DNA of 64,000 nt from Perilla frutescens (Eukaryota; Streptophyta; Magnoliopsida; Lamiales; Lamiaceae). A program made the position numbers and the translations under genes. The notes beneath the pieces were generated by a model that saw only the letters and a list, made by a program, of their open reading frames with translations, did not search any database and had not been told where the DNA came from. Positions 1 through 13,000 of the stretch are shown here, one piece after another; position 1 is the first letter of the stretch; each line of letters opens with the position of its first letter. The stretch spans positions 14,888,088 through 14,952,087 of the forward strand of contig BRKX01000018.1 in assembly GCA_026008535.1 (NCBI GenBank), in the 5' to 3' direction.

Positions 1-3000
1 GACACGAAGAGGGGAGCATTTTGGGTGAAACCTATATGATTCGGCATCATTTCCATCAACGGATGAGTTTGATGCAACGCTACTTCTTTCTGACACGTTC
101 TCATGATCGGCGGTCCTGTGATTAGGACTCGGTGGATTTAAAAGGTTGGGACACTTTTCTTCACTCCCAGCACCACTCAACATATCACCTGATGTCTCGT
201 TGGTATCATCTTGTCCATTAACCTCAACCAAATCCAGGTCACTCGATGTCTTGTTAGTAACATCTTGTCCATTAACCTCAACCGAATCCTGGTCACTTGA
301 TGTCTTGTTAGTAACATCTTGTCCATTAACCTCAACCGAATCCTGGTCACTTGAAGTCTTGTTAGTAACATCTTGTCCATTAACCTCAACCGAACCCGAG
401 TGCTCTACATCTTCACTACACACTGCATTTTCTTCGTTATTATCTGATCCAAGTTGCTGCGCCAGATCATTCAACAAACTTTTCCTAAAAGATGGATCGG
501 GAGGATTGGTTTTTTCATTTTTTGTTGGTGAGGATGAATCAGATTCAGTTCTAGGCAGTTGAAGTTTTTTAACTCTATCTGACCAGCCCTTTCTGATGCG
601 AGGAACTTTTTCTTCCCCACCAGCTTGCTTGTATTCTTCTTCCTTGTGCAACACTCTCCACTTCTCTTCCCAGTAGCTCTTAGGTGCATCATTCAGAGGA
701 GTTCTTGGAGAATTTGAATCTAGAGGGTGGTTATAACCCCTAGTAACCCCTGGCTTCCCTTCATCATACAATCCGGGATGAACAAGCAGTGACCTGCAGT
801 TGTTTACGTCTACCGCTAGAGTCTGCAACGATTTTGCCTTCTCCACTAGCTTCACAATACTTGCATCATCTGGAAAATTCAACAATCTCTGAAGACAGAC
901 AGTGGCATTCTCAGTGGCAAGCAATGAAGACCTTATCATAAGTATCATGGAAACTGCGAAAGCAGAAATGAATGCTCCCCTAGTTGAACTAAGGACTCCA
1001 AAGTTCGATTCTGCATCAGTGTCATCTGCTTTCATAAACCTTGTATTGTCACAAACAAAAATTTCATCCCATATTAACAAAAGGTCTTCAAGAGAAAATT
1101 CACGTCCAAATAATACCCTTAGCCAACGGAGTGAAAAATATTGGGGTTCAACTCCTAGTTCAACAAGGTGAGTATGAAGAGATGAATCAACCATGGAAAG
1201 CAAATGATACATAGCAGCAGAAGCTTCAATTACAGGGGTGAACATAGAATGTGAACTGCGATAAGGAGAGAGTGAGAAAAACTCCGCCATTGCAACAGCA
1301 CCACCAGCACCAATCATCAAAGCATCAAACATTGAGTACGCATCATGTTCCATAAATTTCTCAGATAAGACAATACCAAGTTCACCTTCTGCTCCATAAG
1401 CATCACTTAGTAAGATAATGGTTTGTATCACTGGATCAAGTTCAGTGAGACTGGCTATATTATGACTTTTTTCACATTTGCTCCCATCTTTCTTAAAATC
1501 AAATTTATATGTCAAGTCATTTTCATGAAATGAAAAGCCATCAAATTTGTCAACAAAATGGTCTTCATAAGCTTTTCTCACTTCTGAGAGGCGTTCAATA
1601 TCAACATGAAGAACATACAACAGTGGAGCCAAGAGTTCGTGCATCCCTGAAGGAAAAAAAACAATAACTACAAGAACCACAGAAATGCGTATTAATTATA
1701 ACTCATAGGGAATAATATCTTTTTCAAAAAAAAAAAATTCAATAGGGAATTAATATCACATATAAGAGGGCTTTTTAGAAGAAACAACCTTGAATATGGT
1801 ATGAATTTAGGATGCAGTATAAAATGGATAATTAAGATTTGTCACTTCCATTTGTGCCAATGACAAAACAGGAAACGAATAGATGAATATCGAGAAAGAC
1901 ACTGCAAGAATCAATCTAATTCTATCTCTGTCCCTTCCATATAAACAAATGCGACCCTTAAAGAATTACTCCAACGAAATGGCTTGCAGTTATCTCATAT
2001 TTCAGTCCACACATCTCACAGAATAGCTTCAACTGATGCATAATAAAATAAAAAATCTCTCCCTCATTCCACGAGAAAATAGCATGGCATATATAAAGGC
2101 ATAAAATTATGTGAGCAATAACTGAAGAGAAAATAGTAGTTGAAGTACCATACAAACTAATAGAACTTTTCTACCTTGTCATCTACAGCCATACAAATTA
2201 ATAAACATTTCCCACCTTGCCTATAGCCATACTCTTGGTGACTCAGGCACCAAAGCAATAAAATCCGTCGTAAGATGCCTTGGCATCCACTTGTCTGGAA
2301 GTAGCTGCCTCTTTCAGGGTATAAACGGGTCAAATCTTGATCAACCATTCTCTCCAGTTCAGCATTTCTGAAGAAGCGGCCCCACATGCTGTCTACAAGA
2401 CAAAAGGCAGAGACATGACTTAAGAGGGAAAAAAACTTGGTTCGTAAACAAGTCCTTGAACCACAGGTATTGGTTGCAATCCTGTAAAGTTTTATGGTCA
2501 GCTAACAAGGCAACTTTACAGCCTGAGGACTAGAGAGTACTTTGTGACAAATGCAACATGAAAACACGAGAAAATATAATCCTACCAGGATTTTGCGACA
2601 GAGGATTGTCCATGACAAGATCAGGAGAATTACTTCCATCTTTTGGCACATGTGGATCAACCAAAAGTTGTCTCCTCAATGCAGCGTAGCTGTAAAAATC
2701 ATACACATTACAATCACAAATACAAATGAAAATGCGTACAATACCCTGGACCATAGACATTGACAAACTTAAGACATGACTCGCCATTTTGATATAGTTT
2801 CAACTTTTTGTTCAAATAGTACCAGCAAAGAATGATGCTCAAAATCTTTAATTTCAGCTCCTGGCAAACTAAAGGCGAGGAAACAATTTCATTTCTGTTG
2901 CCGCCACCGTGAGGCAATCATCAACAGATCATAACATAAACTGAGTGTCATGGATAACGATTCCAAGGGTCAAAAACAAAACAAATATCCATTATATTTT

Positions 3001-3310
3001 CGAAACCGAAAAAAAACAACATTTATTGCTCCTAAACATGAAAAATCAATAGAAAAAAACAAAACGTGCACGAAATTGATAAACAGACCTACCAAATCTA
3101 TCTAAGGCATACATCGTGAGATGCATATCCTAAAACAAAGCGTCGAAAGCATTACCTTCTCCGAGAATCGGCGGTGACGCGGCGAAGATCGTCGGTGGTT
3201 GCTGAAGGAGAAGATGGTAAAATCCCCAAATCCACGCGCCATCTAACACCTCTAAGGCCACCAAAATGACGTGAACATGATGCCGTTTCAGGCATTGCAG
3301 TTTCCATCAT
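1..3310 (-). CDS. TBC-domain Rab GTPase-activating protein (TBC1D5/Gyp1-like), 3' end outside window
   Basis: The product stimulates GTP hydrolysis by Rab GTPases in membrane traffic. Four exons splice in phase: 3156-3310, 2586-2689, 2216-2392 and 1646 running off position 1, all GT-AG, giving 694 codons without a stop. The start is the first in-frame ATG at 3310; an upstream reading would need TTG. The TBC domain shows the arginine-finger motif VDQDLTR (R109) and the glutamine-finger motif YRQ (Q145), followed by MHELLAPLLYVLH. The catalytic pair is intact, so the protein is probably active. The C-terminal half is polar and holds an 18-residue tandem repeat. From memory it resembles Arabidopsis At5g57210/At4g29950 (about 740 residues), so only a short C-terminal piece should be missing. 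The family call is firm; the Rab substrate cannot be told. Confidence 0.9.
191..400 (-). repeat. In-frame 54-bp coding minisatellite in the RabGAP gene
   Basis: The block TCCATTAACCTCAACC recurs at 214, 268, 322 and 376, an exact 54-bp period, with a partial unit before the first. On the minus strand each unit encodes 18 acidic or polar residues of the type VEVNGQDVTNKTSSDQDS. The period is a multiple of three, so copy-number change keeps the frame. The repeat lies outside the TBC domain, in a probably disordered tail. Confidence 0.92.
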
Positions 3311-4815
3311 ATCCGTTAATTTTTCGCTCGTCTCTCTTTTTTCTATTTTTTCCAAAGAAGGCTTATGATCCCTTCCTCTTTTGTTTTTTTTTTTTGCAAC
3401 AATCTACCTAAAACCCGACAGACTCATGATCACAAAGCCCTTCATGATGATTTTCATGTGATAAAGTTTCGATTTTTAAACACCATTTCCCCAATTCAGA
3501 ATTTCTCTGATTTCATGGCGATGAATTGCCTAAAACATCAACAACATTTTCTCTTTGCAGAAGAATCGGATTTCCTCCGAACCGTTTGGCATGAAAATGA
3601 GGGGGGTTGGAGAACTGGAGATCAAAGCTAGATAATGATACGTGAAATTGAGAAAAGATCAAACGCTGAAAAGATTTAGAGAAAATCCAGGCAAAGGTTT
3701 AGGCTGGAGAAATGGAGATAATTTAACAATAGAGAAGCAGAAATCTAGAGAGAGAAATAGAAGGTGGAGAGGAGGAGAGGGAGAGGGAGAGGGGAGAAAG
3801 TGAGTTGTTATAATACGAATACATGGGCTTGGCTTGGCTTTGCTAATTTGATTTGCTTTTGCGGCATAATATAACCAACCAATGAATATTCTCTCTCCGC
3901 TCTCTCTCTCTCTCTCTCTCTCTCTAAATTAATTTATTATTTCATGTCGCTATTTGCTATACAGACATGAGACATTATAATTAAAAATGTGTGTTTTCGG
4001 ATACGAGAAAAAGCTAAGCGTGGGATGGGGAGCGTTTGGCCTCTTCAATAACTCCATTTTGTCCCAGACGCTCGGATTAAATATCAAAATCAAAATCATT
4101 GCGCACCTATTTCAAGTGTTACAATACAATACCATCTAAATTAATTCCTTTCGCTAAGCATAAAATACAACATGGTCAAAATGTCAATATACTTTCCTAC
4201 TTTCTAATTCTCAAAGGTTAAAGAAATAAATGACAAAAAAAAAAAAATACTATATAATCAATGATAGACTGCATCATGTGATATATACACATTGCATTGT
4301 GGATCTAGATTCTCTCCATAACATCAAATCATACGTGCTCAATCATTTCTTTTGCGCTATTTTTTTTTATATCATGCTTATTATTTACTCCAAGATGGTA
4401 TTATATTATTTTTTTGCTTAAATAATTATGATAATTATTGCTTATGTTTATGAAAATAAAAGTTTAATTTTGTAATATATTTAAGCTGTTTTATATGTTT
4501 GTTTCACACACTTATATGTCACATATGTTCGAGTTATGTTTTTAATTTTTCACTTATTATAAAATAAATAGTGTCGAATATCGCGCCGGAGTCATGCTAG
4601 TATATTATATATATCTTAAACAAAAAGCACAAGTGCACAATAAATTTTCTCTAACAGCGGGAAAAAAACACAGGACTTTTAAAGAACGCTCACTAATATT
4701 GAAAGATAAAACGTTTATAATGATGCTCGCAATAAAGGAGGCCAAATTTTGATATGCCTGACTCAATTTCTAAATGATCTCTCCATAATCTAATTGACTC
4801 ATAGCCTTACTACCC
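3311..4815. other. RabGAP 5' flank and intergenic DNA with GA/CT microsatellites
   Basis: This holds the 5' untranslated leader and promoter of the minus-strand RabGAP gene. Purine-rich GA tracts occur near 3740-3800 and a (CT)n run near 3898-3925, on the side where plant genes often carry such tracts in the leader. From about 4080 the DNA becomes AT-rich with no credible coding frame. The plus-strand ORFs here have no domain or codon signature. Confidence 0.5.
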
Positions 4816-4915
4816 ATTGCATCAAGTTGATAATCTATCATAAGTGGCGAACAATCTAGCCAAGAAACCCAAGGCTTTCACCAAACAACTCATCATTTCA
4901 AAAGCAACTTAACTT
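4816..4915 (-). pseudogene. Duplicated fragment of the PPR gene 3' end
   Basis: Positions 4816-4889 match 9817-9891 downstream of the PPR stop codon (shared block GATAATCTATCATAAGTGG). Positions 4890-4915 match 10026-10049, the last codons and stop of the PPR gene (shared block ATTTCAAAAGCAACTTA). About 134 bp between the two blocks is missing in this copy. It looks like the remnant of a tandem duplicate of the PPR gene. The junction is not at a GT-AG site, so a deletion fits better than a spliced retrocopy. Confidence 0.7.
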
Positions 4916-5078
4916 ATTTTCCGTCTTCTTTTGAACTTCAATACAAGAATTTGAAATTGTAATAAAACGGTTAGTTTTTTTTTTAGGTGGGTTTATACAT
5001 AAAGTATCTTACCTGTTTGGGTAATACATCAACATCATTAGAATCGTGTCACATCCTAATTTTTTAAAAAAATTATTG

Positions 5079-6930
5079 GGGACACACTCCTGTGAGACCG
5101 TCTAATTAATCCATTACGTTAGACGGGTCTTCAAACCCAACTTATACATATCACGGATCCATTTTGTAAATAAAAATAAATAAATAAAATTATGAAGCAT
5201 CACAATTGAATATACGCAAATCAAAATTTCAAATACACAATCTCCCAACAGATATAGCACTTCCTTTACCGGTCCACCACCACCAGCAGCAAACCATTCA
5301 CTCCTTTTCCTTACGCCACCTCCGGCATCAAATCAACTTTCCTCCCAAATTTCTATTTCTACTTGTTCAATTTAAATTTCATCAACATGAACCATAAAAT
5401 CTCATTATTCGCCATCATTAATGGAATCTAGATAAGGTGGGCGGACAAGCTCAAGTCTTATCGTGCAAAGATCTACTTGCTAGTGGCTCCGATACGCATC
5501 TTTTCGTAGTAGAGTTTTGGATCACTTGTAGAAAATTAAGGGAATTGAGAGAAGAGAGATGAAAAGTATTTTAGTTTTTCTTTAAAAAAAAAATTGAACT
5601 TTGCCATTAGTTTAATTCGAGTGGGATGTAGGCAATAAGCCTTGTTAAAATCTGGATTTTAGAGCTAGAGATTGAATTCACTCTTTTTTTTGTTTAATTG
5701 GCAGAGTTCTTGATTTTTTTTAATTGTCTTTATTGATGAGATTTTTTCCTGTCTTCTACAAATACTTGTAATTGATCGTATTCTATTGATGGTTATACTT
5801 ATCATATGTGAATTCTTGTAAACAAAATGAGAAGCATTGCACAAACGCTATCATACTTCAATAATTAATATTTAATGATATTTCACTCTATAGCTAATGA
5901 TACTTGTTTGTTCTTGCTTCAATAATTAATGTTTAATCATCGATAATATCATATGATATTTTATCTCCATACCTCATAATACTTGTGTGTTCTTATAATT
6001 AATGATAATATCATATGATACTTCGTCTCATAGTTAATGATACTTCACCTCATAACTGATGATACTTTTCTAATATTAGTTCGAAAATTAATATTTAATT
6101 ATAAATAATATCATCTCTGATTGAATGATACTTCATTATACATAATGATATTTCATCTGATAGTCAATGATATTTCACATTATTTCTAATAATACTTCAT
6201 CTCATAACTAATGATACTTCACCGCATATTTAATGATAATTGACCTCATAGCTAATGATAATATCATTTGATACTTTACCTCTCATACCTAATGATACTT
6301 CACATAATAGTTAATAATACTTTGCCTCATAACTAATGATACTTCTATGATCTTGGTTAGATAATTAATGTTTAATTGTCGATAATATTGTATGATACTT
6401 CACCTTAGAGTTAGTTGTACTCCGCCTCATAGTTAATTATATTTCATCTCATAGCTAATGATACTTTTCTATTAATGGTTCGATAATTAATATTTTTGAA
6501 ATAAATATATACTCTAAAATGAAATTAATGAATCCTAAAATTAAACTGAATACATTTATTTATTTTATCTGATATCTCATGCAATGTCTTCATCTGACGT
6601 TAGCGCGTGGGCTCGAGCATTGCGCTCGATACAAAATAATGATTTAAAAAAAAAGAATAAAATAGAAAAACGAAATGGAAAAAAAAAATGCAAAGAAACT
6701 AAATGGAACAATTCCGCCCAGCCCAAAGTTTTCTTTAAAAAAAAACCTAAGGCGCAGCACAACTTTTCAGGCCCATCAGGTTGAAAAAAAAAAAAACCAA
6801 CCCCCGGGCACGTGGATTGGAGGTGCTGGGCGGAAATATGGGTTTTGGAGCCTTTTTTTGGACGGTTTAGATTTTATTTAACCCGTTTAATATAATAGAT
6901 TCATTAGATGGTTTAATACAAGTTTTTATC
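5079..6930. mobile_element. Non-autonomous Mutator-like element (element C)
   Basis: The left end reads GGGACACACTCCTGTGAGAC and continues into CCGTCTAATTAATCC. The right end reads, in reverse complement, GATAAAAACTTGTATTAAAC then CATCTAATG, a decayed copy of the same terminus. Flanks are AAATTATTG (5070-5078) and AAATTATTA (6931-6939), 8 of 9 bases equal, fitting the 9-bp duplication of Mutator-like elements. The right half is an array of AATGATACTTCAYCTCATA units (about 5840-6480). The left half (about 5200-5560) is less AT-rich and may be captured gene DNA, but I cannot name a source. A block carrying GCGTGGGCTCG at about 6550-6640 interrupts the right part. No transposase is present. Confidence 0.75.
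5840..6480. repeat. Degenerate subterminal array of AATGATACTTC-type units
   Basis: Dozens of copies of AATGATACTTCAYCTCATA or close variants occur here at roughly 20-30 bp spacing. The same motif family fills one side of elements A (37600-38220, inverted) and B (40670-41390), so it belongs to the transposon family and is not a local satellite. Subterminal repeats of this sort are commonly transposase-binding sites; that role is inferred. Confidence 0.8.
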
Positions 6931-6939
6931 AAATTATTA

Positions 6940-7849
6940 ACGATGATGTTTGAATACTAGCCAAACAGGTAGGCAATAATTTTTCCTTGTATCCATAACT
7001 TTTTTTTTCATTATCAGATAGGTTTTATAATTGACCCTGTACTAAAAAAAAAAAAGAAAAAAAAAGATAAATTTCATAAATTTCGGATGCATCAAAAAGA
7101 TAAATTCTATTTAGAGTTCCCATTTTATTTTTCATACCCTCAACATTAAATAAAAACAAAAATATTATTTAAATAATTTCTTTTACCCTCAATCCTCATA
7201 GTCCAAAACTAACTAAAAAATATAACAAAATAAATTAAATCCCCTTATATCCATAGCGTATACCCCCCTCCCCACATCTTCCTCTTAATAAAAATAAAAC
7301 ACGCAAAAAAGTTCCCAATCTCCGTTACGAAAAAAAGATTGAAATGTTTTTCTGCAAACATATAAAGAACGATGAATGAGTTCCTTCATTGATGACTCTT
7401 TAGACACAATAGTGTGTCAGTAAAATAAATTAAGAGTGTTGAACGTGTGGAAAAGAAGAGCTCTAAGAAAGTTTGTGCTGCAAAATCCAAATTTGGTTTA
7501 GCAAAGACCCCAAACAATTTGATAGAAAATTAAAGAATGAAATGTTCTTAGATTAATCATACATCTTCAAATTCCTAAAGGGTGATGGGATTAACTACTG
7601 TAAATCAATGTCTTTGATATTAAACAAGAAAATGAGAAACTAACTATAATTTTGTTCATCAGTTTTTTTAATAATGGAGATAAGCGGTGCTATAGGGGGC
7701 TTCAATGTTTAGGGGTTTTAAATACTCGGGATTACAAGGATAAAATAGTCTATATAAAAATATTTATTTTGTAATTAAATATGGGGATTGGAATAGAATT
7801 TTTCCATGAAAAGAACTTGTGAAGTTTTTGCATAGAGCAGTGATTTTCA
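6940..7849. other. AT-rich intergenic DNA, nothing recognised
   Basis: Poly-A and poly-T rich DNA without a coding frame, splice pattern or repeat that I can support. Confidence 0.5.
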
Positions 7850-8200
7850 GCCAGATTCTGGCTAGCCAGAATCTTTTATTATTTTTAATAATTAATTAAT
7901 TTAATTAATAAAACACTAATTATTTAATAAATTTACATTGATCCCTTCCATAATAATTAGGGTTAATCCTCTAATTAATTTCCGCTTCTAATGTCTGCTA
8001 AGAAAAATCTGCTTCTAATATCTGCTCAAAAACAAATCCGCTTTCTAATGAATATTACCGATCAAATATTTCCCAAAAAATTAGCAATATTATTTGGGAC
8101 AATTTTCCAAAAACAACAAAAATTCACATTTAATAATTAACATAATTAATCTATTAATAATATTATTTTATTAATTATTAAAAAATCAGATTCTGGCTGC
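7850..8200. mobile_element. Candidate MITE with GCCAGAATC ends
   Basis: The left end contains the 20-bp palindrome GATTCTGGCTAGCCAGAATC followed by an AT-rich arm. The right end (about 8150-8200) is the inverted complement: an AT-rich arm leading into TCAGATTCTGGCTG. Arms of about 45 bp are partly complementary. I could not find a clean target duplication, so the superfamily is open. Confidence 0.4.
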
Positions 8201-8742
8201 CTAGCATTATTGTTTTGCATAACCCAATCCCATACTTTGGGCCCACTCTTTTCAACTTTCTCATCTTTATAGTCTCTTTTGACTTTTTTTTTTCTTTTTC
8301 CTTTTCCTATGGTAAGTGGCTTAAATGTGTAGTTTCTTTGGCTTAATTGTGTAATTAACCACATCGAGTAATGATTAGACAGGATAATTTGTACAGATTC
8401 AGTCCAATGTTTATTTGGCATGATAAAAATATAGATTAATAGATATATTGACCAAAATGCCCATGTCTATGAAAACTAATTATTTAAAACATTTAAAACG
8501 GCTATTCTACATCATTATAATTTATTTAGTTGAATTAGGAATCCAAAATGGCTATTCTCTCGAAATTGGAGTTTTAGAACATTCATTTTGAAACTGAAAC
8601 TGAAACAGAAACAGAAGTACATAGTTGGCTACTCAACAAGTACTAGTATTATTCCCTCAAAATACAACATCATCCCTACTTCACAACTCTTGACGTATGT
8701 ACCTCCAATATATCTATCGAAACTCTCAATCTTTACACGGAT

Positions 8743-8896
8743 AATTTCTTAGGTGTGTATAAACACACTACACACATCCATACAATTATGGACATGCGGA
8801 ACGAGAGTCCAAATCAACTCCATTTCTTGGACTCGTGTTCCCATATGTCCGTACTTATATGAATGTGTGTAGTGTGTGTACACACATCTAAGAATT
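8743..8896. repeat. Long foldback hairpin (MITE or small-RNA precursor)
   Basis: The left arm from 8743 (TTCTTAGGTGTGTATAAACA and on to GGACATGCGGAACGAGAGTCC) pairs with the right arm ending at 8896 (GGACTCGTGTTCCCATATGTCC and on to ATCTAAGAATT). The arms are about 65-70 nt with scattered mismatches, and the loop is about 18 nt. The shape suits a short foldback MITE and also a DCL substrate. Confidence 0.7.
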
Positions 8897-10026
8897 CCCC
8901 CTTTATGCGGACCCATGTTGGCAACGGGCAATCCTCAAAGTCGTCATGATCGTGGCAAGCTGAACCCAGCTCCCCCACCATTTCCTAAATGCTCAAGTTA
9001 TCTCTCTGATTATATCCCCCCTTATTCTCAAATCTAAGGGCTGCACATGAATGAAAATACGAGTGTGTCAAAGGAATAATCATAAAAATTAGACAAACAG
9101 AAATTCTTGTAGAATTACATAGAAATTCACTACATCGTGCATCCAATATATGTGGACAACTCAACTGGATTTATAGCTAAAAGATCATATATGTGTCAGT
9201 TTCTAAAGTCTCAACAAACAGATGAAACTACTAAAGTTTAATTTGGTTGGAGACAGCATCCTCAAACTTCTAAAATTAGAGAGCCACTTAAGATTGCAGA
9301 GATGTAAGAAACAACACATTACCATGTTGCGTGAAGATTATGCGTTACCTTGTGCAGCAATGCAGCAATGATGAGCACTCCATTCTGCACAACTTTCAAA
9401 ATATCAACATTTGCAGAGATAAAATTTAATTAAAGATAAAAAAATGCATATAGAAAATCCTCTTCACCCTGTAAGTTGTAGCTCCTTTTTCTTACAAATT
9501 CCGCACTACTTCCACTAATGACTAAAAAAATGTACTGAATATATTTCCACAGAGCATGATATCTGGTAATCAAAGGAGTTTGACAAGATACTGTCTTTGG
9601 TTAAGTTAGGAGGCATATAAAGTGTGTTGATGTTTAGCAGAAGCGTTGAAGCCGGTTACCTTAAATCACACCTATATCAGACAAGCAAGGTTCTATTCGA
9701 TTGTGTGTGCGTCCGAGAATCAAATTCGACAGATAGTTCGAGTTCCAATTGGTAAATATATGACAAAAAGCAAGGAAACCAATACACTAAATCTATCAGC
9801 TGATATTCACACTAGCACATTGCACGAATTTGATAATCTATCATAAGTGGTGAAGAATCTAGCCAAGGAACCCAAGTTTTTCACCTTAAAATATGTTTCA
9901 CAAATTAACACAAGATAAGAGTAACAGGAGAAAATGTTATATACCTACAGAAGAGCTTGCGCAGACATCTTTCCAGTGACAGAAGAGAAACCCATATACT
10001 GCCTAGACAGGAGAAGCGCATTTTGC
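8897..10026 (-). other. 3' flank of the PPR gene, probably with spliced 3' UTR
   Basis: On the minus strand a donor-like GTATAT follows the stop codon at about 9954. A short segment at about 9348-9396 is bounded by an acceptor-like TGCAG and a donor-like GTAAC. This suggests a 3' UTR with introns. No other coding exon can be supported. Confidence 0.35.
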
Positions 10027-13000
10027 TCATGATTTCAAAAGCAACTTAGTCAACTCATTTGCTTTAGCCAACTCCCCCTTCAAACATAGTGAATGAATTA
10101 GAGAATAAAAAGAATCAAAATCTTTCAACTGCTGTGCTTTTCCAGGTTCAATGGCACAAATATTTAGCACGTCTTCCACTTTATTGTCATCAGATGACAG
10201 GGAAATAAAATCAGCTCCAGCATAGCTTGAAGGCGCAACTTCAGCATTTGCTTTCAGTTCATGTTGATCCAGTGCATGCCAAGAAGAACTACTCCTAGAC
10301 GTGAAAAGAAGGGACCCGACTTCCTCAAGCAAGGTAAGAGCATCGTGTATACGTCCTTGCTCACAGAGACATACGAGTAGATTTTCCACTGAATCGGACT
10401 CAACTTCAGTATCAACCCTTCCTAGTAGATCAATGACTGACTGGGTTTGAAGCATCTCTCTTAAAATGTTCCGAGACTCTTCCAACCTTCCTTTGGCACA
10501 CAAACCCCGGAGGAGATACATGAAACCCAGGAAATCTGGTAATAAACCCGTGCTTTTAAACTCAACAAAGAACTTAAGAGCTCCTTCCATGTCACCTTTC
10601 TGACAGTAACCATTGATCAGTGCACCAACAGTAAATCCATCTGGCTTAAGACTTCGTAACTCCAAATCCTGGGAAAGCTTTATAGCTGCCTCAAGTAGAC
10701 TTGCCTTGCAATAACCATCAATCAATGAGTTATAAATATGAGTATTCGGTTTCAGATCCTTAAGGAACATCCTCTCAAAGAGAATCCTGGCATCCTGTAG
10801 AAGGCCCTCTTTAACTAAAGCATCAATAAGTGTACCATACGTAACCTCTGTAGGAAGAACATCTATTTTCTCAAGTGAATCAAACAATCTAAAAGCTTCA
10901 ACCAAACAACCTTGGCTGCAGAGCCCATTTATGACAGAATTATAGATGACTATGTTGAGAGCTAATCCCTTCTTCTTAGCTAAAGTGCAGAGATCTAACG
11001 CCTTGTCAATATGCATTGTTTTACAGAGGGTGTCAATCATAATGGAATAATCGATGACATTCATATCAGGAAGGTTACTTTCTGCTCCCACCATGAGCTC
11101 ATACGCATCCAAAATCCTACCATCCTTTGTTAGAGACATAAAAATGGAAATAGGAACAGTCACACTCCACTTTTTCTCATTCATTCGTGCAAGAAATACT
11201 AGGGCTTTTTTCACATTTTTCAAACATAGGTAATTTACTATCATCTTACAAACTCTGAGATCAGATATGCCACATATCTTAATAAAGGAAGTAAGAATAA
11301 GCTGAGCCGACAATGTTTTACCTTCAGACAAAAGCGCTCTTAGAATTGAGTAAAAATCCCTGCTTGTCCATGGTAATTGTTTACTTCTCATTGCCAGTAA
11401 TATACTGTATGCCGCCTCAGGGTAGCCCATTTTGCACAGGAAAGAAATGGCATCATTACAGACAATTTGTAATTCTCGAAGCCCTATGTCTTCCAGTCTG
11501 CAGATCATTTCTATAAGACCTTCTGCACTTTTACTTTTCAATGTTGCTTCAATCAATATCATATACACTGTTCTGTCCAAAGTCAAGCATTTACTCATGT
11601 ATTCAATGAACACATCAATTGCCATGTCTGTCATACCCTCATCACAGAGCCCTAAAATAATACGCTTGTAAGAAGCAGCTGAAGGATTTGAGGTCCTCCG
11701 AAAATCATCAAATACTTCAAGTGCCTCATTGATCCTGCCTGCTTTACAATATCCATCGATCAAAGTACAGTATGAAACAGAGTTTGGCGACAAGCCCATT
11801 TGTGGCAGTGCCTTATAAATTGCAAGAGCATCCTCAAACAAGCCAACCATAAGTAGGGATTTTATTAGTATGTTGCACATGACCACATCCATCTGGATGC
11901 CTTCTGCTTCCAATCTCCTTTTTGTTTCTAAAATCCCTGAGATATTTTGTTCTTCAGCATACCCCTGTAACAGCGTACTATATGTGATGACATCTCCAAC
12001 TATGCCCTTCGAGAAATCATCTGCCTCAGATGTCCTCCCAGCTTTACATAATCCATTGATGACAGTATTGTATGTGACAACACCAGGACTTATATCTTTC
12101 TTCTCCATTTCATCAAGCAGACGCAATACGAGATCAAAATCACCCCTTCTACAAACTCCGTCAATCAAAATAGCATATGTAAATTCATCAACTTCAATCC
12201 CCAGCCTGTTAAGAAAACTAAAAACCTCAAACGCCTCATCTAATTTCCCTTTCTTACAGAACCCCAAGATAATTGCAGTATAAGTAACTAAATTTGGTGC
12301 AAGTCCATCCTTTCTCATCTTGTACAGGAAACCTACAGCCTTTTCCACATATCCATTCTTTGAAAATCCATCTATAAGTATAGTATAACCAATGGTATCC
12401 AACTCAACTTTCTTGGTCACCATTTTTCTATACTTTTGAAATGCCTCATAAATTAATCCTTCCATCAAACACCCATACATCCATTCACTATAAAACACAA
12501 CATCAAAGGCCAACTTATTATTTTCCATCCAAGTAACCAATTGTGAAACATTATCAACATCCCTTAATTTACAATAAGCACGCAAAAGTGTCGTACAAGT
12601 AATGACATTAGGCATCAAAGAATCTGACTTGACAGCAGTCTCATAAAACCCAACTGCGAGTTCAGGCTCCCCAATCCTCATGAAACCAAAAATCACAGAA
12701 CTACAAACATAATTATTAAAAGGGTACTTGAATTTATCATCAGACATCAATTCCAACAAATCAATCACCCTATCCATTTTCCCCATTCTGCTAAAACAGC
12801 AAATTAACAAACAGAAAGTGCGAGAAGATGGAAAAGCTGCATCGTTTTTCAAGAAATCCTTGAGCAAAAAAAAGCCCCTCTCAGGATCTCGATTATAACT
12901 GCAAATGCCCTGAATTACAGAATCAAAGACTCGATTTTCACGTAAAATCTTGGATTCCCCCGCGAGTTTTTTCAAGAAATCAGCTGCTTCTTCATATTTG

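Noticed and set aside
146..1171. Plus-strand ORFs at the left edge
   Set aside because: They are antisense shadows of the last visible RabGAP exon, which is open throughout on the minus strand.
4560..4605. Possible Helitron 3' end (GCGCCGGAGTCATGCTAGT)
   Set aside because: It ends in CTAG before T, but no proper hairpin can be drawn and no matching 5' end was found upstream.
6577..6881. Lysine-rich ORFs in both strands
   Set aside because: They derive from poly-A and poly-T tracts inside element C.
11313..12283. Plus-strand ORFs inside the PPR gene
   Set aside because: They are antisense shadows of the long minus-strand PPR frame and have no domain of their own.
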